Below, piece after piece: positions 52,984 through 61,863 of a DNA stretch of 64,000 nucleotides (positions are counted from its first letter, which is position 1; every line of letters begins with the position of its first letter). The notes below the pieces were generated by a model. It saw only the letters and a program-made list of their open reading frames with translations, had not been told where the DNA came from and searched no databases. The translations under genes and the position numbers were made by a program. Source of the stretch: DASZUK01 sp963844575 (lineage in GTDB: Bacteria > Actinomycetota > Acidimicrobiia > Acidimicrobiales > RAAP-2); NCBI GenBank assembly GCA_963844575.1, contig CAWJOU010000005.1, forward strand, positions 1,798,001-1,862,000, written 5' to 3'.

Positions 52984-53883
52984 ATGGCAACCGAAGCCAA
53001 TGGTAGAGAAATGACATCAGCGCCGTGCGACGGAGATGAACTAGAGATCGCCACGTCTGATGCGGTCGCTCGAATGTGCACGCACGTCGCGCGACTCACC
53101 CTCGATGCTGAGCTTACGCGTAACGATGATTCTCTTGATCCCACGTCGGGAATCCGAAAGATCGTCTCGGATTGCCGCCTCCCAGAAACGAAGCAAGCTG
53201 CTGCTTCGGAAGAGCCCTGTCGAGCTCGTTCTGCTGGCGTTCTTCACGCTTTGATGCAGTTCGAAGCTGAGTATCGTAGGGATCTCTCTCAGGAAGACTC
53301 ACCAGATCTTCCTGAGTCTTCGTCGACGCCAGTCTGCGTGGCTGTCGGAAAACGCGTCGTTGACATGGACTTTGCGTCGTCGTGGCAGCTCCTGTCCGAT
53401 GGGGCGACGGAGCTGGCAGAGCGCGGTCATAAGTCGCCCTATATGGAGGGCGTGATCAGTGCCCTTCGTTCATTGGTACGTTCAGTAGAGATCCAGCTCG
53501 AACAGGTAGTCTTGCGTCAAGTTGAGAGAGCAAGAATCGGCGAAGCCACACGAAATCCGAGCGATGCTGGCACCATGAACGCGGCCGGAGGTCTGAAGAC
53601 AAATACCGTCAGGATGTCCGATGGGAGAGACGGCTCAGAGTCGAGTGGTAGCTCGGCTACTCCCGATGACAAGGGGATACTTTTGTCCCTACTATTTGTC
53701 GCGCTGACGTCGGCTACCCGCCCGCGACTTCGGCGAGCCCTAGGTTTTGACTACAATGAAGAATTGGTGGATAACCTCGTCGCTCAAGGACACCTTCAGT
53801 ATCTTTCCCTAGACTCTTCCGCTATGAGTATCAGCCCCGCTGGCGCCAGCCAAGCCCGCTCTATACTCGCCACCGTGGCCTAA
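52984..53883 (+). CDS. unknown protein of the low-GC cassette, probable C-terminal winged helix
   Basis: The 299-residue protein has no family I recognise. The N-terminal 190 residues are mostly helical and acidic; residues 195-225 are a Ser/Gly/Asp linker. The last 75 residues (LLSLLFVALTSATRPRLRRAL.., EELVDNLVAQGHLQYL.., ISPAGASQAR) have the helix-helix-wing spacing of a winged helix. Codon use (ATT, AAT, GAA, AGA) is unlike the neighbours, pointing to transfer. It is followed after 121 nt by the nitrilase-like gene on the same strand; the pair looks like a two-gene cassette. Confidence 0.6.
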   Translation: MATEANGREMTSAPCDGDELEIATSDAVARMCTHVARLTLDAELTRNDDSLDPTSGIRKIVSDCRLPETKQAAASEEPCRARSAGVLHALMQFEAEYRRDLSQEDSPDLPESSSTPVCVAVGKRVVDMDFASSWQLLSDGATELAERGHKSPYMEGVISALRSLVRSVEIQLEQVVLRQVERARIGEATRNPSDAGTMNAAGGLKTNTVRMSDGRDGSESSGSSATPDDKGILLSLLFVALTSATRPRLRRALGFDYNEELVDNLVAQGHLQYLSLDSSAMSISPAGASQARSILATVA

Positions 53884-54937
53884 AGGTCGATCCGGCCAGG
53901 TCCTTTCGTAGCAGGCCTTTCGAAATTCGGACAACTGATTAGATAGCCGTCGGATGCCGTCGCGGCGGCAACGTGCCGATCGAACGCGAAAATCAGGAAA
54001 ATGGATGCGGGTAAAGCCCATAACCGACGATAAAAGTATCCTTGACTTGTTCGGAGATAGGCCCGCGTCCAGCTGTAAACAGACTCCACTTTACTACGCG
54101 GTCAAGCTGCTGCGAGCGCTTCGGGTGTCGGAACTGGAGTATTTCCGGGCGTACGGGAATCGGCCGGACCGTGCTCATCGTGAAGTGCTCATTGCGGAGC
54201 TGAAGGCTACGGTCGTTGAAGCATTGGGAAACGGGTCATACGCCACGAATCCGAACGTCAGGCCAATCGAAACGTGGCTGCGCACTCATAACGCAATTTC
54301 GCCACCCATCCAGGCACGACTACTTACCCGTGCGATAGAAAATGCTTACCTACTAAATTTCCCCGATCAGCTCCGTCGATACTATGAAGACCAAGTAGAT
54401 CCAGAGGACCCTACGTCCTTCTTGGTTTCTCCAGGCGACCCCGTTCCGGTCTGTGATTCGATCTTCGGAGTAGACGCATCACCTGAAACGAACCCGGGCA
54501 CGAATCCACGCAACTTGCCGAGGTGGCGGTCACCTGATCGGTTGTCGTCGATCGTGCTTGCCCCAGCGTGGGCATCACGGGTTGACCTTCGTCTCAATTT
54601 TTCGCTTCGCGATGACTTGCGAAAGCTTGAACGATCGCCACTTCGAGTAGCGACGATCCACCCGGCACGTGACGTCAGGAGCGATTTTACGTGGGATGGA
54701 CATGATGATTTTTTTGAAAATGTCCGCCCAAATAGCCAGGAAGTTATAGATCGTATATACGAAGGAATAGAAGTAGCTGAAGGGGAAAAGGCGAGATTGA
54801 TCGTCCTCCCCGAATTGTGCTCATCATTTGATGTTCAGGAGACAATAAGCAAGAAATGGGGCGCTGGCGGTGGTGGATCGGACTTGCTAATTGCCGGGAG
54901 CCACCACATGCCCGTTCCAGAGGAACATTGCTCTAAG

Positions 54938-56227
54938 TGGTTGAGAGGAAACTATCCGCGAGATCAGAGGAGCACCGCGGTAGCCTGACGGCGTGGAGCT
55001 GAACGAGGAGAGACTGGAGGGCTTCTTCTCGTTCATGGCTCCACTGCTCGACGAGCGCCAACGTCGCCTGATGGCCGGGGCGATGGCGCAGGCACTGGGC
55101 CGCGGCGGCCAGGCGGCGGTGGTGCGGGCGTCGAAGATGAGCTCTCGGACCGTGTTCGACGGGACGAAGGAAGTCGCGGGCGGGGCCGGTCCGTCCGATC
55201 GGGTCCGTCGTGAGGGCGGCGGTCGCCCGAGGCTGATCGACATCGACCCCGATGTGCTCGTCAACTTGGACGACCTGGTGGAGCCCGACGCCAGAGGCGA
55301 CCCGATGTCGGCGTTGCGCTGGACCCTCAAGTCGACGCGTCAGCTCGCCGACGCCCTGAAGGAGATGGGCCACCAGATCTCGTCGTGGACCGTGGGCCAG
55401 CTCCTGCACCAGATGGGGTACTCGCTCCAGGCGACGTCGAAGACCGTCGAGGGCGCTCAGCATCCAGACCGTGATGCCCAGTTCCACCACATCAACGACG
55501 AGGCGACGCGGCGCTTGGCGGCGGGCGAGCCGGTCATCAGCGTCGATTCGAAGAAAAAGGAGCTGGTGGTGGGGACCAAGGTCAACCAGGGCCGGGAGTG
55601 GCAACCGACGGGCTCTCCCGAACGAGTCGACGTCCATGACTTCCCCGATCCCGAGGTTCCAAAAGCCGTCCCCTACGGCGTCTACGACCTGGGCGCCGAC
55701 GAGGGCTGGATGGAGGTCGGTTCGGACCACGACACCGCCGCCTTCGCCGTCAACGCCATCCGGCGGTGGTGGCAGACCATGGGAAGGGAGCGCTACCCAA
55801 AGGCCACCCGCCTCATGGTCACCGCCGATGCCGGAGGTTCCAACGGGTACCGCAACCGTCTCTGGAAGGTCGAGCTGGCCAAGCTGGCCGAAGAGGCCGG
55901 CCTGGCCATCACCGTCTGCCACTACCCGCCCGGCACCTCCAAATGGAACAAGGTGGAGCACCGCCTCTTCAGCTTCATCTCCATCAACTGGCGTGGACGT
56001 CCGCTGACCAGCTACCGCACCATCGTCGAGTTGGCTGCAGCCACGACGACCCGCACCGGGCTGAAGGTTCGAGCGGAATGGGACGACGGGGTCTACGAGA
56101 AGGGGATCAAGATCACCGACCAGCAGCTCGCAGCTTTGCCGATCACCCTTTCGGAATGGCACGGTGAGTGGAACTACACCGTGGTGCCGACCAACGGGGA
56201 TCGTCGCAAGTAGTTCTCACTCAGGCC
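54938..56227 (+). mobile_element. ISAzo13-family insertion sequence
   Basis: An element of about 1290 bp with imperfect terminal inverted repeats (54938-54961 and 56204-56227, about 15 of 24 bases matching, with TGAG and AACTA cores) and one intact transposase. CTAAG is directly repeated on both sides (54933-54937, 56228-56232); excision of one copy restores the host frame. The exact ends and target-site length could be a few bases different. Confidence 0.8.
54993..56213 (+). CDS. ISAzo13 family transposase
   Basis: The 406-residue protein is a standard ISAzo13 transposase. It has an N-terminal region MAGAMAQALGRGGQ, GGGRPRLIDIDPDVL, the core VISVDSKKKELVG-like segment (Asp of the DDE triad), VTADAGGSNGYRNRLWK (second Asp) and the C-terminal HYPPGTSKWNKVEHRLFS (catalytic Glu). 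GTG 54993 start. GC content is that of the host, unlike the gene it interrupts. Confidence 0.95.
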   Translation: MELNEERLEGFFSFMAPLLDERQRRLMAGAMAQALGRGGQAAVVRASKMSSRTVFDGTKEVAGGAGPSDRVRREGGGRPRLIDIDPDVLVNLDDLVEPDARGDPMSALRWTLKSTRQLADALKEMGHQISSWTVGQLLHQMGYSLQATSKTVEGAQHPDRDAQFHHINDEATRRLAAGEPVISVDSKKKELVVGTKVNQGREWQPTGSPERVDVHDFPDPEVPKAVPYGVYDLGADEGWMEVGSDHDTAAFAVNAIRRWWQTMGRERYPKATRLMVTADAGGSNGYRNRLWKVELAKLAEEAGLAITVCHYPPGTSKWNKVEHRLFSFISINWRGRPLTSYRTIVELAAATTTRTGLKVRAEWDDGVYEKGIKITDQQLAALPITLSEWHGEWNYTVVPTNGDRRK

Positions 56228-56791
56228 CTAAGAACGTGTGCCGAATCTATGGGAGAAGTGGTACGAATGCTAGTGTGACCAAGGCAATCCCATATGTCTT
56301 TTCAAGGGGGCGAGAAGATCCGCTGTTTAATACGAACCCTCAAATAGTAGAGAATATTCAATTCCAAGCTCGACCGCGAGTAGAAGTCTTCTGGTCCGAT
56401 CGAGTGACTATGATGGTGTTCATATGTGTCGACTTCTTGCTCGATGCTTTTCGAGATATTGCCAGAGACCTGGATGTATCGCTGGTAATTGTGCCATCAA
56501 TGTCTGCAAAGTCGGGAGTCTTTAGAGGGCTAATCGATGGTCACGTTGCGTCGACTCAAGCTGTAGTCGTATTTGCGAATGCGGTAGTGAGCAGCGATGA
56601 ATCGTCACGAGGGTATCTAGCTCGTCCCGGGATGTCGGGCCCGGCATGGAGCGTCGACTCGACTCGATTTGAAACAGCGTCATCTAGTAGAGCTGGGGTG
56701 GCAATATTTGATTTTGACGATCCGGATACATCGAATTGGATAGAACTTCCCGATTCCCGTCCGGAGGGCGGACGGTCAACCGGCGGTCGGC

Positions 56792-57307
56792 CTACTTGAT
56801 GGTGGCGATCAGCGCGTCGCAGAAGGCGTCGAAATCGTCGGGCTGGCGGCTCGTGATGAGATTGCCGTCCACGACGACCTCGCAGCGGGCTCACGTTGCC
56901 CGACGTTCTCCAGATCGGTGTGCAGACTCGGCGACGACGTCACAGTGCGGCCCGGTAAGACGCCGGCCTCGACCAGCGTCCACGGGCCGTGGCAGATCAT
57001 GGCCACTGGCTTGTCCTGCTCGATGAAGGCGCGGATGGATCTCACCACGTCGTCGTCTTGGCGGGGCCGGTCCGGATTGGCCACTCCGCCGGGCAGCACG
57101 ACGGCGTCGTAGCGGCTGGGGTCGACCTGGGCCGTTACCGTGTCGACATCGAAGGTGTCTGCTTTGTCGAGGTGGTTGAACCCCTATGCCTTGCCTTCTC
57201 TCGACGCGATCGACTCCGGCTCGCCGCCGGCGTCGACCACTGGCGGGTCAGTCGTTTTGCTCGATGCCCTCATTGGTCACGAGGAACGCGATGGGCTTGT
57301 CGCTCAA
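56792..57307 (-). pseudogene. PfpI/DJ-1 type 1 glutamine amidotransferase-like protein, decayed
   Basis: The family sequence can be followed from TTG 57307 (LSDKPIAFLVTNEGIEQ) to a TAG at 56792 (..DAFCDALIATIK), but it is broken at least three times. There is a frameshift after IEQND, an in-frame TAG in GKA*GFNHLDKAD (one C-to-T change from CAG), and a frameshift after LHTDLENVG. The nucleophile-elbow AMICHGPWTL is still readable. Intact members are small stress-protease/deglycase-like proteins of about 180 residues. The gene borders the low-GC island. Confidence 0.85.
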
Positions 57308-57415
57308 CTGTCCCTGCCAGGGCCCCTCCTTCGGGTTGCCTTCGGACACCGGCCCTACCCGTAGGCTTTCGGCCAAACGCTGACCGGTGCGTCCCGGGCT
57401 GCCGAACAGTTGTCG

Positions 57416-58462
57416 TCAGGCGGCCTGTGCCCCCGCGGCTTGCGCCGGCCCGTCGAGTAGGTCGATGACGGCCTCTTCGATCGATCGGCGGCGGTCGTTC
57501 TGCGGGAGATCGCCGAGCGCCGGCAGTTGGGTCAGCCGATCGGCGATCGTCTCGCCGGAGTCGAAGCGGTCGATGACGCGGGGGTCGACGTAGGCGGAGC
57601 GACAGACCGCCGGCGTGTTGCCGAGCTGCTCCGCCACCGCGGCCACCGCGGCGGCGACCGCCCGTCGCCGACCGGTGCGCGACGCGAGCACGACCTCCTG
57701 TCCGGCCAGAGCGGCGGCGGCCAGGACCGTGGCCGACCACGTCCGGAAGTCCTTGGCCGAGTACTGCTCGCCGACGACCGCCTTGATGTAGGCGTTGACG
57801 TCGTCGGCGTGGACGGCCACCCACCGCCGACCGTCTTTGTAGGCGAAGAGGTTCGGGCCACCCGACCGACGTCGGCGCAGTGCCGCCACCACCTCCTGGC
57901 TGATCGGGTCCCGGACTTCGAGCGCCCGCTCGATGGAGCCCTTGGCCGGGTAGTCGAAGGCCATGACGTCCCTCCGGATGGTGACGTGCTCCTTCCGGAG
58001 GCTGGCCACACCGAACGTCTCGTGCTCGGCTGCGTACTCCTCTCCGCCGATCCGGAAGAACCCGACGTCCAATAGGCGGACGATGGCCGCCAGCACCCGG
58101 TCCCTTCCCAACCCTTCCGCGGCCAGGTCGGCCGCGACCTTCCGCCGTAGCCGAGGCAGCGCCGCGGCGAAGGCGAGGACCCGCTCGAACTTCTCTCGGT
58201 CCCGATGGACGCGCCAGTCGTCGTGATACCGGTACTGCCGTCGGCCGGCGGCGTCCGTGCCGATGGCTTGGATGTGCCCGTTGGGCCAGGGACAGATCCA
58301 CACGTCGACCCAGGCCGGCGGGACGGCCAGGCGACGGATGCGTTCGAGGGTCGCCTCGTCGGTCACCGCCTGTCCGTCGGGATAGGCGTAGCTGAAGCCC
58401 TTGCCCCGCCGGCGGCGGGAGATGCCGGGACCGGCGCAGTGGGACTTTCGGAGACGGGCCAT
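57416..58462 (-). CDS. DNA topoisomerase IB
   Basis: The 348-residue protein is a bacterial (poxvirus-like) type IB topoisomerase that relaxes supercoils via a 3'-phosphotyrosine. It has an N-terminal DNA-binding domain (VPPAWVDVWICP, GRRQYRYHDDWR), the core EEYAAEHETFGVASLRKEHV, KDFRTWSAT with a catalytic Arg, and the nucleophile Tyr291 in NTPAVCRSAYVDP. ATG 58462. Confidence 0.95.
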   Translation of the reverse strand: MARLRKSHCAGPGISRRRRGKGFSYAYPDGQAVTDEATLERIRRLAVPPAWVDVWICPWPNGHIQAIGTDAAGRRQYRYHDDWRVHRDREKFERVLAFAAALPRLRRKVAADLAAEGLGRDRVLAAIVRLLDVGFFRIGGEEYAAEHETFGVASLRKEHVTIRRDVMAFDYPAKGSIERALEVRDPISQEVVAALRRRRSGGPNLFAYKDGRRWVAVHADDVNAYIKAVVGEQYSAKDFRTWSATVLAAAALAGQEVVLASRTGRRRAVAAAVAAVAEQLGNTPAVCRSAYVDPRVIDRFDSGETIADRLTQLPALGDLPQNDRRRSIEEAVIDLLDGPAQAAGAQAA

Positions 58463-58607
58463 GGCCCAGCTATCCCCAACTGCCCGTCGCTCGATACATC
58501 GGTCGACGACCGCTGGTCGAGTGGACGGCGGCGGTCGACCAGCGCCGTCCCATGGGGACGATCGACGTTTCGCGTGTGGCCTAGGCCAGGAAGGGAATGG
58601 TTTACCG

Positions 58608-59102
58608 GTGACGACCCAAGAGCCGACCGATGCCGCCTCGTCTCCGACGGCGACCCCGGCACCCTCTGCCGAGCGCGGCCCCCGCCGCCTCGGCCGGCCG
58701 CGAGCCGGCCGCTCGAAAGGAGCGCACACCAGATTGAGCGCCACGTGGACGGCGGTCGTCGTCGCGGTGGTGGTCCTGATCTTCCTCGTGATCTTCATCG
58801 CCCAGAACACCCAGAGCGCCGAGGTCAACTATCTCGGCGCTCACGGTCACGCGTCGACGGCGGTCGTGATTCTGATCGCCGCGTTGGCCGGGGCGGTCAT
58901 CGTGATCGTCGTCGCCGGAGCCCGGCTATTGCAGGTTCGTCGGCGAACCCGAAGAACGTCGCAGATCGCTGACGCGTCACCTTCGGCCCCGGTGTCGAGC
59001 GTTCCGGCGGCGAATAACGCCGCCGAGTCGCCTCCACCGACGGCGGCGCCCGTCGAACCGGCTCAAGTCGAACCGGTTCAAGACGCGCCGGACCTCGGAT
59101 AG
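58608..59102 (+). CDS. LapA domain (DUF1049) membrane protein
   Basis: The 164-residue protein has a basic low-complexity N-terminus, two membrane helices (TAVVVAVVVLIFLVIFIAQNTQ and AVVILIAALAGAVIVIVVAGARLL) around the LapA pattern FIAQNTQSAEVNYLG, and a Pro/Ala tail. LapA proteins act in envelope/LPS assembly in other bacteria; the role here is unknown. GTG 58608 follows GGAAGGGAATGG. Confidence 0.85.
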   Translation: MTTQEPTDAASSPTATPAPSAERGPRRLGRPRAGRSKGAHTRLSATWTAVVVAVVVLIFLVIFIAQNTQSAEVNYLGAHGHASTAVVILIAALAGAVIVIVVAGARLLQVRRRTRRTSQIADASPSAPVSSVPAANNAAESPPPTAAPVEPAQVEPVQDAPDLG

Positions 59103-59173
59103 ACCGCCGACCGCGATCGGGTCACGATCCTCGGTGAGGTCCGGGGTTACCGGACCTCAGAGAACGAGGTTTG

Positions 59174-59326
59174 TCAGGACTTCTTGCCGAGGATGCGGTT
59201 CATCTTCGTCCCGCAGACCGGGCAGGCTCCCTGAGCGGCCCGCCGACCGTTGGCCAGCTCGACTTCCTGCCCGTCGAACGTGCGCTTCTCCCGGCACTTG
59301 ACGCAGTAGCCCTCGTAGTCCGCCAT
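59174..59326 (-). CDS. DUF5679-type zinc ribbon protein
   Basis: A 50-residue protein, MADYEGYCVKCREKRTF.. with a second pair ACPVCGTKMNRILG: two CxxC knuckles of a zinc ribbon. ATG 59326 follows AGAGGAG. Function unknown. Confidence 0.88.
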   Translation of the reverse strand: MADYEGYCVKCREKRTFDGQEVELANGRRAAQGACPVCGTKMNRILGKKS

Positions 59327-59523
59327 CAAGACTCCTCTCCGCTCTATTGGCCGAACCCCCGGGCCTTCCGTGACCCGTTTCGGCCCGGTCGGCAACGGAT
59401 CGACGCTATCGCCGGCCCCCTTTCGGTCGGTGGATGGTCACGTCCTGGTCGCCGGGTGATCACCGGCGACCCGCCATGGCCGCGGCTCGGCCGTCTGGGC
59501 CGACGACCCCGTACGATGGCCGC

Positions 59524-60342
59524 GTGGCCGGACCGTTCGCAGAGCCCGTCGTCGGCGCGCTCGACGAGGTCTGGCGCTCGATCGTCGACGCCTGCAACGG
59601 GATCGACGCCGCCGACTGGGACCGGCCGACCGACTGTCCCGGCTGGACCGTGCGAGACCAGCTCTCCCACCTGATCGGCATCGAACGGACGCTCCTCGGC
59701 GACGCCGCGCCGATGCTCGACGAGGCCGTGCCGGCCCACGTGAAGAACGCCATCGGTGAGATGAACGAGGCGTGGGTCGCTGCCCGCCGCTCCTGGCCCG
59801 GCGCCGAGGTCCTCGCCGAGCTCCAGGCCGTCACCGGCCGCCGGCTCGACCAGCTGGCCGGGTTCGGGCCCGAGCAGTTCGACGTCGTCGGTTGGAGCCC
59901 GGTCGGCGACGTCTCGTACCGGGAGTTCATGGCCGTCCGCGTCTTCGACTGCTGGGTGCACGAGCAGGACGTCCGTCGCGCCCTCGACCGCCCGGGCGGT
60001 CGAGCGGGGGCCGGCGAGGCGACGACGCTCGATCGGGTCGACTCGTTCCTCGGCTACGTCGTCGGTCGCAAGGTCGGCGCGGCCGAGGGGACGAGCGTCG
60101 TCTGGGACGTGTCCGGGCCGCTGCCCCGGCGCATCGCGCTCGCCGTCGTCGACGGCCGGGCCCGACCGACCGACGCGCCCGACCGACCGACCGTCCGCTT
60201 CGTCCTCGACGCGATGACGTACTGGCGCCTCGGCTGTGGGCGGACGACTGCCGACGCCGCGCTCGCCGGTGGCGCGGTCACCGTCACCGGTGATGTCGAG
60301 CTCGGCCGACGAGTGCTCGACGCCATGAACGTCCTCATGTGA
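59524..60342 (+). CDS. maleylpyruvate isomerase family (mycothiol-dependent DinB-type) protein
   Basis: The 272-residue protein has the MDMPI-N/TIGR03083 pattern (DWDRPTDCPGWTVRDQLSHLIGIE, FDCWVHEQDVRRAL) with His ligands in SHLIG and WVHEQD, and a C-terminal SCP2-like part. Members are predicted to use mycothiol as a thiol cofactor; the actual substrate is unknown. GTG 59524 start. Confidence 0.88.
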   Translation: MAGPFAEPVVGALDEVWRSIVDACNGIDAADWDRPTDCPGWTVRDQLSHLIGIERTLLGDAAPMLDEAVPAHVKNAIGEMNEAWVAARRSWPGAEVLAELQAVTGRRLDQLAGFGPEQFDVVGWSPVGDVSYREFMAVRVFDCWVHEQDVRRALDRPGGRAGAGEATTLDRVDSFLGYVVGRKVGAAEGTSVVWDVSGPLPRRIALAVVDGRARPTDAPDRPTVRFVLDAMTYWRLGCGRTTADAALAGGAVTVTGDVELGRRVLDAMNVLM

Positions 60343-60358
60343 CCGACCGGTCGACTCC

Positions 60359-60379
60359 CCGCCGGCTTCGGGCCGGCGG
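60359..60379. terminator. GC-rich hairpin between the MDMPI gene and tig
   Basis: CCGCCGGC (60359-60366) and GCCGGCGG (60372-60379) enclose a TTCGG loop, 17 nt after the upstream stop. No T-tract follows. Confidence 0.45.
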
Positions 60380-60462
60380 CCGCCCCGGGCGGGCCCCCGC
60401 GAGGGCGTCCCGGCCTTCGGTCGGGGAGACCCGGCGATCGCCGGTAGAGTGAGGGCTCCTTT

Positions 60463-61863
60463 ATGCGAGCTACCGCCGAACCTGTCGAAGGCAACAAGGT
60501 CCGCCTGTCGGTCGAAATCGACGAGGTCGAGGTCGACCAGGCACTGGACGACACCGTCCGCACGATCGCCCAGCAGGCCCGGATCCCGGGGTTCCGCCCT
60601 GGCAAGGTGCCGCGCCAGATCCTCGAGGCCCGGATGGGCGGGGCCCAGGCCCTGCGGTCCGAGGCGCTGCGCGAGGTCATCCCCGACCTCTACGCCAAGG
60701 CGCTCGTCGAGGCGGCGGTCGACCCGATCGCCCCGCCCGAGATCGACATCACCGGCGGCGAAGACGCCGGCGCCGTCAGCTTCGATGCCGTCGTCGAGGT
60801 CCGCCCGATCGTCGGCATCCCCGGCTACAACGGCCTGCAGGCCACCGTGCCGTCCCTGGCCGTCGACGACGCCGAGGTCGACGGCCAGGTCGACCGGATG
60901 CGCGAGACCGAAGCCGAGCTCGTCGAGGTGTCCCGGCCGGCCACCGATGGCGACAACGTGACGATCGACCTGCACGGCGACGACGCCAACGGGCAGGAGG
61001 TCGTGGCCGTCGACGACTATCTCTACGAGGTCGGCAGCGGCACGGTCGTCCCCGAGCTCGACCAGCAGCTCCGCGGGGCCAAGGTCGGCGACATCCTCCA
61101 GTTCTCGGCCGCCCCGGCCGGCGCGCCCGACGTGGCCTTCCGGGTGCTCGTCAAAGACGTGAAGGAGAAGAAACTTCCGGACCTGACCGACGAGTGGGCC
61201 GCCGAGAGCTCGGAGTTCGAGACCGTCGATGCCCTCCGTGACGACCTCCGGGCCCGGATCACGCGGGTCCGGGTCCTCCAGGCCCAGATGGCCCTGCGGG
61301 AGAGCGCGGTCGCCGCGCTCGTCGGTCTCGTCGACGACGACGAGGTGCCCGACGTCCTCATCGACGAGGAGGTCCGCGAGCGGGTCCACGACCTGAGCCA
61401 CCGCCTCGACGAGCAGCGGCTGAGCATCGACCAGTTCCTCCAGGCCACCGGCCGGACCGGTGACGACCTCGTCGCCGAGGTCCGCGAGGAGGCTCGGCGG
61501 TCCGTCAAGGCCGACCTCGCCCTCCGGGCGCTGGCCGAGGTCGAGGCGCTCGACGTCACCGACGACGAGTTCGACACCGAGCTCGAGGCGATGGCCGCCC
61601 GGATGGAGATCACGCCGGCCCGGGTCAAAGAGCAGCTCGCCAAGGCCGGCCGGACCGCCGCGGTACGCTCGGAGCAGCGCAAAGCCAAGGCGCTGACCTG
61701 GTTGATCGACCACATCGACGTCGTCGACGAGGACGGCAACCCGATAGACCGGGCCGACCTCGAGGTCGAGGAGGCGCCGGTGAGCGGCACCGACGCCGGG
61801 GCGGACCCGGTAGACCGGGACCAAGGAGACGAGACGGAAGCGACCGGGGAGGCCGAACGATGA
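60463..61863 (+). CDS. tig: trigger factor (ribosome-associated chaperone/PPIase)
   Basis: The 466-residue protein has the ribosome-binding domain with the signature FRPGKVPR (45-52), the FKBP-type PPIase domain (about 155-235) and a helical C-terminal chaperone domain. It helps new proteins fold as they leave the ribosome. The tig-clpP-clpX order is the classic bacterial arrangement; the stop overlaps the clpP start as ATGA. Confidence 0.97.
   Translation: MRATAEPVEGNKVRLSVEIDEVEVDQALDDTVRTIAQQARIPGFRPGKVPRQILEARMGGAQALRSEALREVIPDLYAKALVEAAVDPIAPPEIDITGGEDAGAVSFDAVVEVRPIVGIPGYNGLQATVPSLAVDDAEVDGQVDRMRETEAELVEVSRPATDGDNVTIDLHGDDANGQEVVAVDDYLYEVGSGTVVPELDQQLRGAKVGDILQFSAAPAGAPDVAFRVLVKDVKEKKLPDLTDEWAAESSEFETVDALRDDLRARITRVRVLQAQMALRESAVAALVGLVDDDEVPDVLIDEEVRERVHDLSHRLDEQRLSIDQFLQATGRTGDDLVAEVREEARRSVKADLALRALAEVEALDVTDDEFDTELEAMAARMEITPARVKEQLAKAGRTAAVRSEQRKAKALTWLIDHIDVVDEDGNPIDRADLEVEEAPVSGTDAGADPVDRDQGDETEATGEAER

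Larger units (their letters stand above)
54005..56799 (+). pseudogene. nitrilase-fold (CN hydrolase) protein, interrupted by an ISAzo13 element
   Basis: Two parts flank the insertion: 54005-54937 (311 codons) and 56233-56799 (188 codons plus stop). Dropping the IS and one CTAAG copy joins them in frame to a protein of about 499 residues. Residues 1-200 are an unrecognised N-terminal domain. Residues 213-480 are a carbon-nitrogen hydrolase domain with the triad Glu270 (LIVLPEL), Lys328 (VTKAIPY) and Cys376 (VFICVDF). The IS lies between Glu and Lys, so neither part can be active alone. ATG 54005 follows AGGA; an ATG at 53954 adds a GC-rich basic leader. The last dozen codons run into the neighbouring PfpI pseudogene, so the natural C-terminus may be lost. 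Possible amidase/nitrilase effector; function unknown. Confidence 0.75.

Noticed and set aside
54005..56799. Nitrilase-type defence reverse transcriptase (DRT) protein
   Set aside because: Some defence-associated RTs carry a nitrilase domain, but the N-terminal 200 residues here show no RT motif such as (Y/F)xDD and are too short for an RT.
50591..56800. tRNA-Pro as the integration site of the low-GC island
   Set aside because: I see no second copy of the tRNA 3' end near 56.7 kb, there is no integrase gene, and a native-looking binding-protein gene lies between.
59344..61824. Long minus-strand open frame opposite the MDMPI and tig genes
   Set aside because: It has no recognisable domain and fully overlaps well-supported genes on the plus strand.
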